Assembly (NCBI GenBank): GCA_021298045.1
Contig: JAJTHY010000056.1
Location: 1 to 19,558, forward strand
DNA length: 19,558 bases
Direction of reading: 5' to 3'
From: Candidatus Jidaibacter sp.
GTDB lineage: Bacteria > Pseudomonadota > Alphaproteobacteria > Rickettsiales > Midichloriaceae
Positions within the stretch are counted from its first letter, which is position 1, and each line of letters starts with the position of its first letter. The position numbers and the translations under genes are program-made. The notes under the pieces are model-generated. The model had not been told where the DNA came from and did no database searches. It worked only from the letters and a program-made list of their open reading frames with translations. Shown one piece after another: positions 1 to 8,263 of the stretch.

Positions 1-8
1 ATAAATTT

Positions 9-24
9 TGGCACAAAATTTGCA
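9..24 (+). promoter_or_regulatory. Sigma-54 (RpoN) type promoter of the flgK operon
   Basis: The sequence TGGCAC-N5-TTGCA fits the sigma-54 consensus exactly at these positions. The diagnostic GG (10-11) and GC (22-23) are separated by ten bases as required. The expected transcription start is near position 35, giving a leader of only about 24 bases before the flgK start codon. Sigma-54 control of mid/late flagellar genes is well known in other bacteria, including Caulobacter. The enhancer site for the activator would lie outside the window. Confidence 0.8.
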
Positions 25-58
25 TGTTATAAAAACTTAAATAATTTCTGGTTTTAAC

Positions 59-2476
59 GTGTCACTTAACAGTGCTATTTCGTCTTCTTTAAGTAATATG
101 CAGCGCAGCAAGCTAGAGTTTGCTGTAGCATCGCATAATGTGGCAAATGCGGAAGATCCAAACTACATAAAAATATCAGTTAACGCTGCCCCCGCGGTAG
201 CTGGAAATTTTTTAAGTGGCGTTGAAGTTATTGGTGTAGCTGCAAATATCGATGAAGTTTTGCAATCGCGTTTATACAATAAAATAGCCCAGGATACTTA
301 TAACCAAACAATTAATAATTATTTTACAAAAGTATCTGCTGAATTTGGAGATTCTTCAGATATATACTCTATTAACAGTAAAATAAGCACTTTGTTTAGC
401 TCGTTAGAAGATTTCTCTAGAAACCCAGCATCTGCCTCAACCAAAGCAAAAATAGTTGATGACTTCAGCGGGCTTGCCAACTCCATGTCATCCATAGCAA
501 ATAACTTAGAGAGTATTCGCTTAGATGTAGACATAACTATTTATAATGAGATAACAAAGTTAAATAACCTACTTGAATCAGCTTACAACTTAAACCGCAC
601 CATACAAAACCTCCCTTTAGGAAGTGTAGAGCGAGTATCTGCAGAAGTAAATTTTGTTGGGATTTTGGAGGATATATCAGAATATTTCGATCTGTATATT
701 TATAAAGATAATCTGGGGAAAACTAATGTATTAACTAAACAAGGGGATAACCTGATTGGAGATGTGCAATACTTCTTTAAATATACCCCACAATCAAATA
801 TTTCTGCATTCATTGAAAACACACCGATGAACTCAATATATTTAGATGCGCTTGATGCCTCTGGCCACGACATAAACATGAATAAAGCTATCACTCCAGC
901 TAATATAAGCAGTGAGATGCCTAACAAATATACTTCTGGGAAGATAGGAGCATTACTTGCACTTAGAGATACCTTAGTTCCACAGGCGCTAAACCAATTA
1001 GATAACCTAGCAAAGAATATCAAAGACTCGTTTAATGAGGCTCATAACAATGGGTGTGGCTTTCCACCTGCTACCGTGCTCACCTCAACTAATTTCATGC
1101 AGTACGATAGTATTTTAGGATTTACAGGAAAAACACGAATTGCAGTGGTGGATAATAATGGCGCACCAGTACCTGGCGTTCCAGCACTCACAATTGACCT
1201 GGACTCCCTAAATACCGGTAATGGCGCTGGCAAAGCAAACCTTGAAGGCATAATTCAGGAGATAAAATATCACTTTGGCAATAAGCTAGTTACCGATAAA
1301 TCGATACAACTAGGCAACTTACAGGATATAAAACTAGCGTCTTTATCACAAAATATAGCAGCTTCCTCGCCATTAATTTTAGATTTAGAGCTGGAAAATT
1401 ATTCTCCGGTAAACTCCACAGTACAAATACAATCCGTAACCGCTACAGATTCAGCATCCAATAACGTACTTGGCTCTTTCAATAACACTGCGTTTACCTC
1501 GAGCGCAGGAACAACTCAAAGAACGGGCAGCGCTGGGCCTTCAATTACTTTAAACTTACCTGCCACTCTAAACTATCCAATTACTGTTGATGTGCAAGTT
1601 AACGTAAATAATGGAACCAACAACACAGCTACCCTTCGTTATATTATCAATAATCCAAGTTCTGATTCCATAAATGGACATATGAACCAAAGATTTGCAG
1701 TTAATTCAAAAGTGAACCCAGCTGATCCAGGAACTATAAATTCACCTACTATTCCTTTGCCGATACTTACAGCACAAATGGTCGATGAATCTGGAAACGT
1801 GGTTCCAATAACTTCTAGCTCTAGTGGTTTACTGCAAATATCGAGTTTGAATAGCGGATATCACATTGCAATAGATAATTTAGATAGTAATAACATAGGT
1901 GATTTAAGTAGTAATCTATTGGGAACGAATTTAAATTTTTCCCAACATTTAGGTTTAAATGACATATTTGTTAGGACTGATAAAGCCATGGATTGGCATA
2001 ATCTAAAGAATTCAGCTATATATCTAGATATTAGAGATGACATAAAAAACAACGTTAACACTGTTGCCCACAGTAGGATTACGAGCACAACAAATTATTT
2101 ATCGCCTACACAAAATACTTATCAATACCAGGTTTCAACCTCGGATAACTCAGCAGTTTTAGATATGCTAGCTATCGGCCAAGCAAATATTTTCTTTGCA
2201 CCAAGCTCGGGGATACCAGGTTACGAAACCACTCTTTCTGACTATGCTGGTGCAATAATAAGCTTTAACGTAAATCGCGCTAATACATTAAACCTACAAG
2301 CTATGCAAAGCAAGACAATGCGCGAAGCATTTTTTGATAAGATACAAGGTAGCCGGGGTGTAGATGTTAACGAAGAAATGGCAAATATGATTATATTTCA
2401 ACAATCTTTCTCCGCATCAGCCAAGGCACTGCAATATGTGAAAGAGATAATGGACATGTTAATTAGTGTTTTATAG
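59..2476 (+). CDS. flgK: Flagellar hook-associated protein 1 (FlgK)
   Basis: FlgK is the first hook-filament junction protein, secreted by the flagellar type III apparatus and assembled at the hook tip. The N-terminus (about residues 3-45: LNSAISSSLSNMQ, then the ASHNVANAEDPNY motif) is the conserved D0 rod/hook-type helix. The C-terminus (about 755-805, with VNEEMANMIIFQQSFSASAKAL) is the matching FlgK D0 helix. At 805 aa it is much longer than the roughly 550 aa of enteric FlgK. The extra length is a Ser/Asn/Thr-rich middle (about 330-690) that is probably surface-exposed. The start is GTG: an in-frame stop sits at 38-40, no ATG lies between, and the Shine-Dalgarno is weak. It is first in an operon with flgL nine bases downstream, behind a sigma-54 promoter. 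Confidence 0.96.
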   Translation: MSLNSAISSSLSNMQRSKLEFAVASHNVANAEDPNYIKISVNAAPAVAGNFLSGVEVIGVAANIDEVLQSRLYNKIAQDTYNQTINNYFTKVSAEFGDSSDIYSINSKISTLFSSLEDFSRNPASASTKAKIVDDFSGLANSMSSIANNLESIRLDVDITIYNEITKLNNLLESAYNLNRTIQNLPLGSVERVSAEVNFVGILEDISEYFDLYIYKDNLGKTNVLTKQGDNLIGDVQYFFKYTPQSNISAFIENTPMNSIYLDALDASGHDINMNKAITPANISSEMPNKYTSGKIGALLALRDTLVPQALNQLDNLAKNIKDSFNEAHNNGCGFPPATVLTSTNFMQYDSILGFTGKTRIAVVDNNGAPVPGVPALTIDLDSLNTGNGAGKANLEGIIQEIKYHFGNKLVTDKSIQLGNLQDIKLASLSQNIAASSPLILDLELENYSPVNSTVQIQSVTATDSASNNVLGSFNNTAFTSSAGTTQRTGSAGPSITLNLPATLNYPITVDVQVNVNNGTNNTATLRYIINNPSSDSINGHMNQRFAVNSKVNPADPGTINSPTIPLPILTAQMVDESGNVVPITSSSSGLLQISSLNSGYHIAIDNLDSNNIGDLSSNLLGTNLNFSQHLGLNDIFVRTDKAMDWHNLKNSAIYLDIRDDIKNNVNTVAHSRITSTTNYLSPTQNTYQYQVSTSDNSAVLDMLAIGQANIFFAPSSGIPGYETTLSDYAGAIISFNVNRANTLNLQAMQSKTMREAFFDKIQGSRGVDVNEEMANMIIFQQSFSASAKALQYVKEIMDMLISVL

Positions 2477-2485
2477 AGGGCTTTT

Positions 2486-3388
2486 ATGACAATAGATTTT
2501 AGACGCACAACTCATTTGTTTAATAACCTAGCAAAATCAAATATGAATGGCATGCAAACAAAGCTCTTTAAACTTTCTGAACAAGTTGAAGTTGGAAAAA
2601 TAACTTCCTATCAAGATATGGCTGGGAAAGTCCAAATTGACAGCTTACTTAGCATGAAAGACTTACAAGTATCTTTAAATAGCAAAATTAAAAATAATGA
2701 ACTGCTAGGCACCAAACTCCAAGAAATGGATAGAGTTTTAAGAGGCATGTTAGAAGATGTAATGAGAGACTCACTAAAGTTATCTATGGAAGCAAACAAT
2801 CCTGGTATAACACAATGCTTACCTGTTCAAGCATTAGCTGAATCCCAACTTAGTAAAATAGAAGCTTTATTAAATTCATCTTTTGGTGGGCAAAAATTAT
2901 TTGCTGGGTCCAAAACTAATATAAATCAAGCGGTATCAGGCATAGTAACCACAACCAATATTGTTAATAATATTCCAACAGCCAATTATTATAATGGTGA
3001 TGAAGTAGTTTTAACGGATAGCATATCTACAACTCAAAATATTGCCTATGGCATTAAAGCTAGCGATGCTGCATTCCAAAATTTTATTGCAGCTCATCAT
3101 TATATGATAGCTGGCGATCAGGTAAACGCATCCTCGTATCTACAAATTGCAAAAGATCAACTTTCAGATTTATTAATTCAAGTAGGCGTCCACTCTAAAT
3201 CCATTGAAGATCAAGTTTACATAGATGAAAAAGCCACACTTTTGCTAATGGAGCATATTAGCGATGCTGAAGATGTAGACATCACACTAGTTTTTCCACA
3301 AATTACCTTATTAGAAACACAGTTAAGAGCTGCCTTTATGCTCACAAATCGCTTATCTGAACTATCGCTCGTTAATTATCTAAAATAG
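2486..3388 (+). CDS. flgL: Flagellar hook-associated protein 3 (FlgL)
   Basis: FlgL is the second junction protein, sitting between FlgK and the flagellin filament. At 300 aa it is close to the usual size (about 300-320 aa). The N-terminal helix has the flagellin-like pattern (residues 6-35, including LFNNLAKSNMNGMQTKLFKL). A conserved FAGSKT element at about 139-144 matches the FlgL 'FAG..T' motif, and the C-terminal helix (about 265-297) is flagellin-like. The start ATG is preceded by an AGAGGG Shine-Dalgarno. It lies between flgK and fliW with gaps of only nine bases on each side, so all three should be translated from one message. Confidence 0.93.
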   Translation: MTIDFRRTTHLFNNLAKSNMNGMQTKLFKLSEQVEVGKITSYQDMAGKVQIDSLLSMKDLQVSLNSKIKNNELLGTKLQEMDRVLRGMLEDVMRDSLKLSMEANNPGITQCLPVQALAESQLSKIEALLNSSFGGQKLFAGSKTNINQAVSGIVTTTNIVNNIPTANYYNGDEVVLTDSISTTQNIAYGIKASDAAFQNFIAAHHYMIAGDQVNASSYLQIAKDQLSDLLIQVGVHSKSIEDQVYIDEKATLLLMEHISDAEDVDITLVFPQITLLETQLRAAFMLTNRLSELSLVNYLK

Positions 3389-3397
3389 GAGAAAACC

Positions 3398-3874
3398 ATG
3401 CATAACCTAAAAGAAAAACAACTCGAAAATACTATCCGCATAATCCAGAATCACTTTGGCAAATTCGAAGTTGATACAAGTAAAGAGCTAGCTTTCCCCA
3501 ATGGATTAATAGGTATGAACATGGCTACTAAATTTGCCCTTGTACCCTGCCCAATAGAGAAATTTAAAGATTTCATGGTTTTGCAATCTTTACAAAATGA
3601 TGACCTTGCGCTTATGGTTCAGCCTATAAATGATATAAACAGCAGCGATTATCATGAGGGCGCTGAACTAACAAATTCTGCCAAAGCAATCGGCATTGAC
3701 CCCCTTAGCACAGCTGTTGTTCTAGTTATCTCTTTGAAGGAAGAAGAGGGTTTGAAAAAGCTTGTTGTGAATGCACGGGCCCCAATTTTTATAGATGCAA
3801 CTAATATGACTGCTTTTCAATATGTGCTTACTAATCCGAATTATAAAATTCAAGAGAATGTAATTTTAGGGTAA
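3398..3874 (+). CDS. fliW: Flagellar assembly factor FliW
   Basis: FliW binds flagellin in the cytoplasm and, in Bacillus and Campylobacter, antagonises the translational repressor CsrA, linking filament assembly to flagellin synthesis. At 158 aa it has normal family length. Visible family elements are the N-terminal 'FPNGLIGM' (FP.GL.G), the central 'LQSLQNDDLALMV' (LQSL.d.dLAF.V), and the C-terminal 'NARAPIFID' followed by 'NPNYKIQENV' (N..API.I ... YP.R). A strong AGGAG Shine-Dalgarno precedes ATG 3398. It is the last gene of the flgK-flgL-fliW operon. In Bacillus-type operons csrA usually follows; here a terminator comes instead. Confidence 0.94.
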   Translation: MHNLKEKQLENTIRIIQNHFGKFEVDTSKELAFPNGLIGMNMATKFALVPCPIEKFKDFMVLQSLQNDDLALMVQPINDINSSDYHEGAELTNSAKAIGIDPLSTAVVLVISLKEEEGLKKLVVNARAPIFIDATNMTAFQYVLTNPNYKIQENVILG

Positions 3875-3880
3875 GACAAT

Positions 3881-3911
3881 AAAAAACAGCGCCATTACAG
3901 CGCTGTTTTTT
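3881..3911. terminator. Bidirectional rho-independent terminator between convergent fliW and the coiled-coil gene
   Basis: There is a perfect 12-bp stem (3881-3892 paired with 3900-3911) around a 7-base loop. The core is CAGCGC/GCGCTG, flanked by six A on one side and seven T on the other. The symmetrical A/T tails allow it to end transcription from both the fliW side and the opposing 3925-6039 gene. Confidence 0.88.
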
Positions 3912-3924
3912 TAGATTTTATAGG

Positions 3925-6039
3925 CTATGGAGTAAGATCAAGTGATGGTTGATCGTTGTGTGCTGGTTGATCGTTGTGTAGTACCCCATCCTGTTGGTGC
4001 CCTACCTCTTTAACAAAAAACTGAAAGTTTTCCTCTTTTTCTTTTTCTTTAGCTTTTTTGGCTTCCTCATCTTGCGTCCCAAGCAACCAAGTGAACCAAC
4101 CATATTTAGGTGAGCTTGAACCACCCTCATCACCAGGTTTAGATCCGTCATTTTTCTCAGGACCTTTAGGTTCCTGAGGGGCTTCTGGGGCTTCTGGGTT
4201 TTGTGGAGCCTTCGTTTGTGCAGCTTTTAATTGATTTTCAAGTTCAGATAGTTTTTTTTCTAGCTCTTCTGCTTTCACCACTGCTTCTTGAGCTTCTTTT
4301 ATCGCCGCCACCTTAGCTTCCTCAGCCACCCTCAACGCCTCTGCTTGTGCTTCTTCAGCTTTTTCTAGTGCTGCTTCTTGAGCTTTTTCGGCTTCTGCCT
4401 TAGCTGCCTCTAGTGCTTTTGCTTGATCTTCCTCAGCTTCCCTCTTAGCTGCTGCTAGTGCTTCTTCTACTGCTTTTGCTTGATCTTCCTCAGCTTTATT
4501 CTTAGCTGCTGCTAGTGCTTCTTCTACTGCTTCTGCTTTATCTTCCTCAGCTTTATTCTTAGCTGCTGCTAGTGCTGCTTCAGCCTCCAACTTAGCTTCT
4601 CCCACCTCTTGCAATTTATGCGTTAGCTGTTGAACTTGCTCTTCTAACTTAGCCTCACTTTGTTCTAACTCAACCAATTTGGAAAGATCAAGGCTTTTTA
4701 AATCCAAAGCCTTTTGAAGGTCAGCCAGCTGTTTATTTTGCTCTTCAAGTTTTGTTGATAAAGCACCCTTATCGTGCTCGAGGCCCTCAATTTTGTCTTT
4801 TAGAACCTCGATATTCGCAATTTTTTCCTGAGCTTTTTCTTTTAATCCCTCAACAACTTTATTAACAACCAGTAGCTCTTCCTGCAAGTTTTTGTTGAAA
4901 TCATCCTTAGCTTTTAATTCACTAGCGGCGTTATCTAAATGTTTCTGCAATTCTTCTTTAACTTTAACTTCATCTGCAATTTTTGTTATAGATTGACTAA
5001 GCGCTTTTTGTAGGCTAACAGCTTCCGCTTTATCTTCTTCTAGTGCTTTCACAGCTGCGGTCAGGTCTGCATTCTTTTGGCTTATCTCATTGGTTAAATC
5101 AGAATTATCAGCTTCCAAAGAGGTAACTTGTGCTGATAAAGCTTGATAAGCCTCAGTCTTTTCTGCTAGCTGAGCATCTAAAGCGGCGATTTTACCTTCT
5201 AAATCAGAAATTTTCTCATTTGCATCAGAAGTGTTTCTTTCTGCAATTTCGATAGCCTTTTCTTTTTGTTTCAATTCTTTATTAAGTTGATTAACTATAT
5301 TTTGAAATTCTTCTCTAAGTTGTTGATCCATAACAGAATCTATTTGATCATTCTGTTTACTTAATTCCCGACCTTCCTCTTGTTTTTCATGCAAAGCTAT
5401 AATTTTTTGCCTCAGTTCATCAGCTTCCTGCTTAAGGTTTTGATTAGCCAATTCTAACGCTTTTTTAACTTCCACAGCCACGTTCAATTGCTCTGTAACA
5501 TCTTTAACTTGCGCTTTTAATGCAGATTTTTTAGAAGCAAGCTGCTCCTGTAAATTTGTTAATTCAGATGCTTTTTGCAAAAGCTCAGATTTTATAGAGT
5601 TTAACTGCTTATCAAGCTCAGCTTTTTCAGCTCCTAATTGCTCGATAGTGGCATTAAATTGGGCTTCTAATGCAGATGTATCAGGCGCCGCCGCTTGCTG
5701 CAACGCTGTTAATTCAGCTACCTTTTGTGAAAGCTCAGACTTTATGGAGTTTAACTGGTTATCGAGTGCAGCTTTCTCAACTTCTAATTTCTCAATATAA
5801 GCTTTTCTAGCTGCGTAAGCAGATTCGTATTTTGCAATTTCTGCCCAAAACTGCGTTTGCTTAGGTAAAGGACAACTCTTAAGAATATCTACCATCTTAA
5901 TACCACCTTCAGAGCACAAATGCCTTACGTTTCCACCCGCATTTATGTAATCAATTAACCCTAGAAGTAACTTATTCAAATCGCCGTTATACAAAGCAGC
6001 AACCCCTTCTTTGGTAAGAACATGACTAACATAGCTCAT
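3925..6039 (-). CDS. Large coiled-coil protein of unknown function
   Basis: I do not recognise a family for this 704-aa protein. Residues 1-65 form a separate non-coil segment, partly hydrophobic (around LLLGLIDYINAGGNV). Residues about 66-608 are nearly continuous Ala/Glu/Lys/Leu/Gln-rich coiled coil. They include a two-fold repeat near the N-terminal end (LNSIKSEL appears twice) and 19-residue repeats near 486-543. A Pro/Glu/Gly-rich hinge (about 609-640) leads to a short aromatic patch (KYGWFTWLLG), an acidic/basic stretch, and a tail with HNDQP twice. No signal peptide or clear membrane span is visible. ATG 6039 has a GGAG Shine-Dalgarno. It is convergent with fliW and divergent from pheS. 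A structural or host-directed role is possible but unproven. Coiled-coil composition makes remote similarity to myosin- or SMC-like proteins uninformative. Confidence 0.85.
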   Translation of the reverse strand: MSYVSHVLTKEGVAALYNGDLNKLLLGLIDYINAGGNVRHLCSEGGIKMVDILKSCPLPKQTQFWAEIAKYESAYAARKAYIEKLEVEKAALDNQLNSIKSELSQKVAELTALQQAAAPDTSALEAQFNATIEQLGAEKAELDKQLNSIKSELLQKASELTNLQEQLASKKSALKAQVKDVTEQLNVAVEVKKALELANQNLKQEADELRQKIIALHEKQEEGRELSKQNDQIDSVMDQQLREEFQNIVNQLNKELKQKEKAIEIAERNTSDANEKISDLEGKIAALDAQLAEKTEAYQALSAQVTSLEADNSDLTNEISQKNADLTAAVKALEEDKAEAVSLQKALSQSITKIADEVKVKEELQKHLDNAASELKAKDDFNKNLQEELLVVNKVVEGLKEKAQEKIANIEVLKDKIEGLEHDKGALSTKLEEQNKQLADLQKALDLKSLDLSKLVELEQSEAKLEEQVQQLTHKLQEVGEAKLEAEAALAAAKNKAEEDKAEAVEEALAAAKNKAEEDQAKAVEEALAAAKREAEEDQAKALEAAKAEAEKAQEAALEKAEEAQAEALRVAEEAKVAAIKEAQEAVVKAEELEKKLSELENQLKAAQTKAPQNPEAPEAPQEPKGPEKNDGSKPGDEGGSSSPKYGWFTWLLGTQDEEAKKAKEKEKEENFQFFVKEVGHQQDGVLHNDQPAHNDQPSLDLTP
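3946..3978. repeat. Two copies of a 15-base repeat, 18-base period, encoding HNDQP twice
   Basis: The word TGGTTGATCGTTGTG occurs at 3946-3960 and again at 3964-3978. It lies in the extreme 3' end of the coiled-coil gene and duplicates six residues of its C-terminal tail. Confidence 0.85.
4411..4581. repeat. Three tandem 57-base repeats within the coiled-coil gene
   Basis: The landmark TTAGCT...GCTAGTGCT recurs at 4445, 4502 and 4559, giving an exact 57-base period. Each copy encodes a 19-residue unit of the form ALAAAK(N/R)(K/E)AEED(Q/K)A(K/E)AVEE. A shorter 45-base variant precedes at about 4400. The near-identity of neighbouring copies suggests recent slippage or recombination. The outer edges of the array are approximate. 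Confidence 0.85.
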
Positions 6040-6264
6040 CGAATTTTCTCCGTTTTTATTAAATTAATAGCATAAAGTTTACAATGTTATATAAAATAAC
6101 CCTAATCATTATATATTAAATTTTTATTACAATTATTGCTAACAAATCTATGTAACATAAAAACCCTGCTATAAGCTAAAAACTCGCAGCAATATATTTT
6201 AAACTCCCATCCTTGAAAAAACGTGGCTGCTTATGTATACTCCAAACAAACATGGGATTGTAAA

Positions 6265-7287
6265 ATGCAGATAGAACAAATTAAAAAGGATTTTGAAGAG
6301 GAGTTGATTAATGCAGACTCATTAATAAAATTAGAAAATCTTAGGGTTAAGTTTATAGGAAAAAGCGGCATTGTTACAGAGCAAACCAAAGTTATCCCTA
6401 CTCTACCTAATGATGAACGCAAAACCTATGGCTCACAAGTTAATGGGCTAAAAAACTTTGTAGCAGAAAAACTTGAAGAGCTTAAACAAGAGTTGGAAGC
6501 TAAGCAAATTTCAGAAAAGTTGGCGAAAGAATCTGTAGATATCACGATGCCTGCGCGCGCAAAAATCATAGGGGCCATTCACCCTATTAGTAAAGCAATT
6601 GCAGAGCTTAAAAGCATATTCGAACATCTGGGATTTGAATTTGTAGACGGCCCAGAAATAGAGGATGATTGGCACAATTTCACCGCGCTTAACATAGGCG
6701 AAAATCACCCTGCTAGGCAAATGCATGATACCTTCTATCTAAATGGCGAAGCTGGCAAGTTGCTACGCACTCACACTTCTAATGTGCAAATAAGGTCTAT
6801 GAGCAAAAGAAAGCCCCCAATGCGGCTTTTCACAATTGGCAAAACTTTTAGATCTGACAGTGATGCTACGCATTCACCAATGTTTCACCAGCTGGAAGTA
6901 ATTTATATAGATAAAAAAGTTAGCATCGCTCAACTAAAATCCTGCTTAGAGCAATTCCTACAAAAATTTTTCCAGGTAGACCAAGCGCCGATACGCCTTC
7001 GAGCTAGCCATTTTCCATTCACCGAGCCTTCTGCAGAAGTGGATGTTAAATGTGACCGCTCAAATAAAGAGCAAATCACTATAGGGCAAGGTAATGATTG
7101 GATAGAAATATTGGGCTCCGGAATGATCCATCCAAATGTGCTAAAAAACTGCGGCATTGATCCGGAAGAATATCAAGGATTCGCTTTTGGAGTTGGAGTA
7201 GAGCGCTTAGCAATGCTTAAGTACAACATCTCCGATCTACGAAAGTTCTATGACGGGGACTTAAGATGGCTACGCAGCGTTGCATAA
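6265..7287 (+). CDS. pheS: Phenylalanyl-tRNA synthetase alpha subunit
   Basis: PheS is the catalytic alpha subunit of the cytoplasmic (alpha-beta)2 enzyme that charges tRNA-Phe. The N-terminal ~85 residues form the tRNA-binding coiled coil. The class II core follows: 'HPISKAI' and 'GFEFVDGPEIEDDWHNF' (motif 1), 'RTHTSNVQIR' and 'FRSDSDATHSPMFHQLE' (motif 2), 'GSGMIHPNVL', and 'GFAFGVGVERLAML' (motif 3). From ATG 6265 the protein is 340 aa, the normal size. An in-frame GTG at 6223 would add 14 residues, but they do not look PheS-like and it has no Shine-Dalgarno. ATG 6265 has a weak GGGA upstream. pheT does not follow; tmk does, after 20 bases. A tRNA-Phe gene also lies in this window. Confidence 0.97.
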   Translation: MQIEQIKKDFEEELINADSLIKLENLRVKFIGKSGIVTEQTKVIPTLPNDERKTYGSQVNGLKNFVAEKLEELKQELEAKQISEKLAKESVDITMPARAKIIGAIHPISKAIAELKSIFEHLGFEFVDGPEIEDDWHNFTALNIGENHPARQMHDTFYLNGEAGKLLRTHTSNVQIRSMSKRKPPMRLFTIGKTFRSDSDATHSPMFHQLEVIYIDKKVSIAQLKSCLEQFLQKFFQVDQAPIRLRASHFPFTEPSAEVDVKCDRSNKEQITIGQGNDWIEILGSGMIHPNVLKNCGIDPEEYQGFAFGVGVERLAMLKYNISDLRKFYDGDLRWLRSVA

Positions 7288-7307
7288 TATAATTTAAGGT
7301 CCCACAT

Positions 7308-7931
7308 ATGTTTATAACTTTTGAAGGCGGAGAAGGATCAGGCAAAACTACTCAAGCCAAGAGGCTGGTAGAAAACTTACAAAAAAAGGGGATAAAAGCT
7401 TTATTTACACGCGAGCCTGGCGGCACTGAATTGGCAGAAAAAATAAGAAATTTGCTACTTGAAAATCAAGGAATAGAAAATGCATTAACTGAATTTTTAC
7501 TTCTTACCGCAGCTAGGCACAACCATGTGGAATCTTTAATAAAACCTAAAGTATCCGAAGGATTTATAGTAGTGTGTGACCGCTTTTTCGATTCGAGCAT
7601 TGCATATCAAGGCTTCTGTAAGGAGTTGGATATAAACCTTATGCGCTCGCTGCACTCATCTGTTTTCAAAGACTTTGGCCCAAACATAACTTTTTTAATA
7701 GATATAGATCCAGAAATAGCTCAGCAACGAATTAATTCCCTCACCTCTAATAGGACTTCGAATCACTATGATCAACGTAATTTGGAGTTTCATAGAAAAG
7801 TTCGCCAAGGATTACTTGAATGCGCAAAATTAGATGCCAAAAGGTTTACAATAATTGATGGCAGCTTAGATATGGAAACCATAGAAAGAAAACTGATTAA
7901 CCATGTATACTCCATTAACTTGAAAATTTGA
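7308..7931 (+). CDS. tmk: Thymidylate kinase
   Basis: Tmk phosphorylates dTMP to dTDP for DNA synthesis. At 207 aa it has normal length. The P-loop GGEGSGKTT lies at residues 7-15, TREPGGT at 34-40, and the DR-x-x-x-S-x-x-AYQG substrate motif at 91-102. An LID-like basic segment with R141, R149 and the HYDQ element lies at about 140-165. It starts 20 bases after pheS, with AAGG upstream of the ATG, so it is probably in the same transcript. No clear terminator was seen downstream. Confidence 0.97.
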   Translation: MFITFEGGEGSGKTTQAKRLVENLQKKGIKALFTREPGGTELAEKIRNLLLENQGIENALTEFLLLTAARHNHVESLIKPKVSEGFIVVCDRFFDSSIAYQGFCKELDINLMRSLHSSVFKDFGPNITFLIDIDPEIAQQRINSLTSNRTSNHYDQRNLEFHRKVRQGLLECAKLDAKRFTIIDGSLDMETIERKLINHVYSINLKI

Positions 7932-8263
7932 TTTATTTGGGCATAAAACTTATGGATTTTGCAACTGACTTATGCTCTCAAACGCTTGTGTTATAACCGA
8001 TTCAACTACAAAAAAGGCACGGTTTTTGCTTTAATTGTCATTCCGCACGCAGTTCAGGAATCTTAAGACCCCAAGCAATAGCGAGGATGACTAAGAGGTG
8101 GAGATCTGTTGTATTTTTCATAGCCATTTTATAAGGGTTTAGCTATATCAGTGATGCATGGCTTTTGACGGACAGACTATTCAAGACTTTTTTTATCGCT
8201 TAAAATTTTTTCAAGGCGAGATGCAAGTGTTCAGTTTAGAATGGGTTTTGGTATTAGCCATAT
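7932..8263. other. Intergenic region between convergent tmk and gshA
   Basis: This 332-base stretch holds no convincing gene. The short ORFs on either strand (under 30 codons) lack ribosome-binding sites. The only notable content is the degenerate palindromic repeat listed separately at 8037-8091 and several short A/T runs. No strong terminator is visible for either convergent gene. Confidence 0.7.
8037..8091. repeat. Degenerate palindromic intergenic repeat
   Basis: The element opens with GTCATTCCGC and closes with GCGAGGATGAC, an imperfect terminal inverted repeat. Inside, ATTCC and GGAAT form a smaller inverted pair. GTCATTCC...GGATGAC borders are typical of small dispersed palindromic repeats in many proteobacterial, including Rickettsiales, genomes. 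Only one copy is in this window and it looks worn, so its family is uncertain. Confidence 0.45.

Noticed and set aside
6223..6264. Upstream GTG extension of pheS by 14 residues
   Set aside because: No Shine-Dalgarno, the residues do not resemble PheS, and ATG 6265 gives the normal family length.
7981..8040. Possible tmk terminator around the AAAAAAGGCACGGTTTTT segment
   Set aside because: The A and T runs can pair, but the GG/GG centre cannot, leaving no GC-containing stem.
8044..8127. Minus-strand 27-codon ORF (MKNTTDLH...) across the palindromic repeat
   Set aside because: No ribosome-binding site, and most of it is repeat sequence; such ORFs are typical by-products of these elements.
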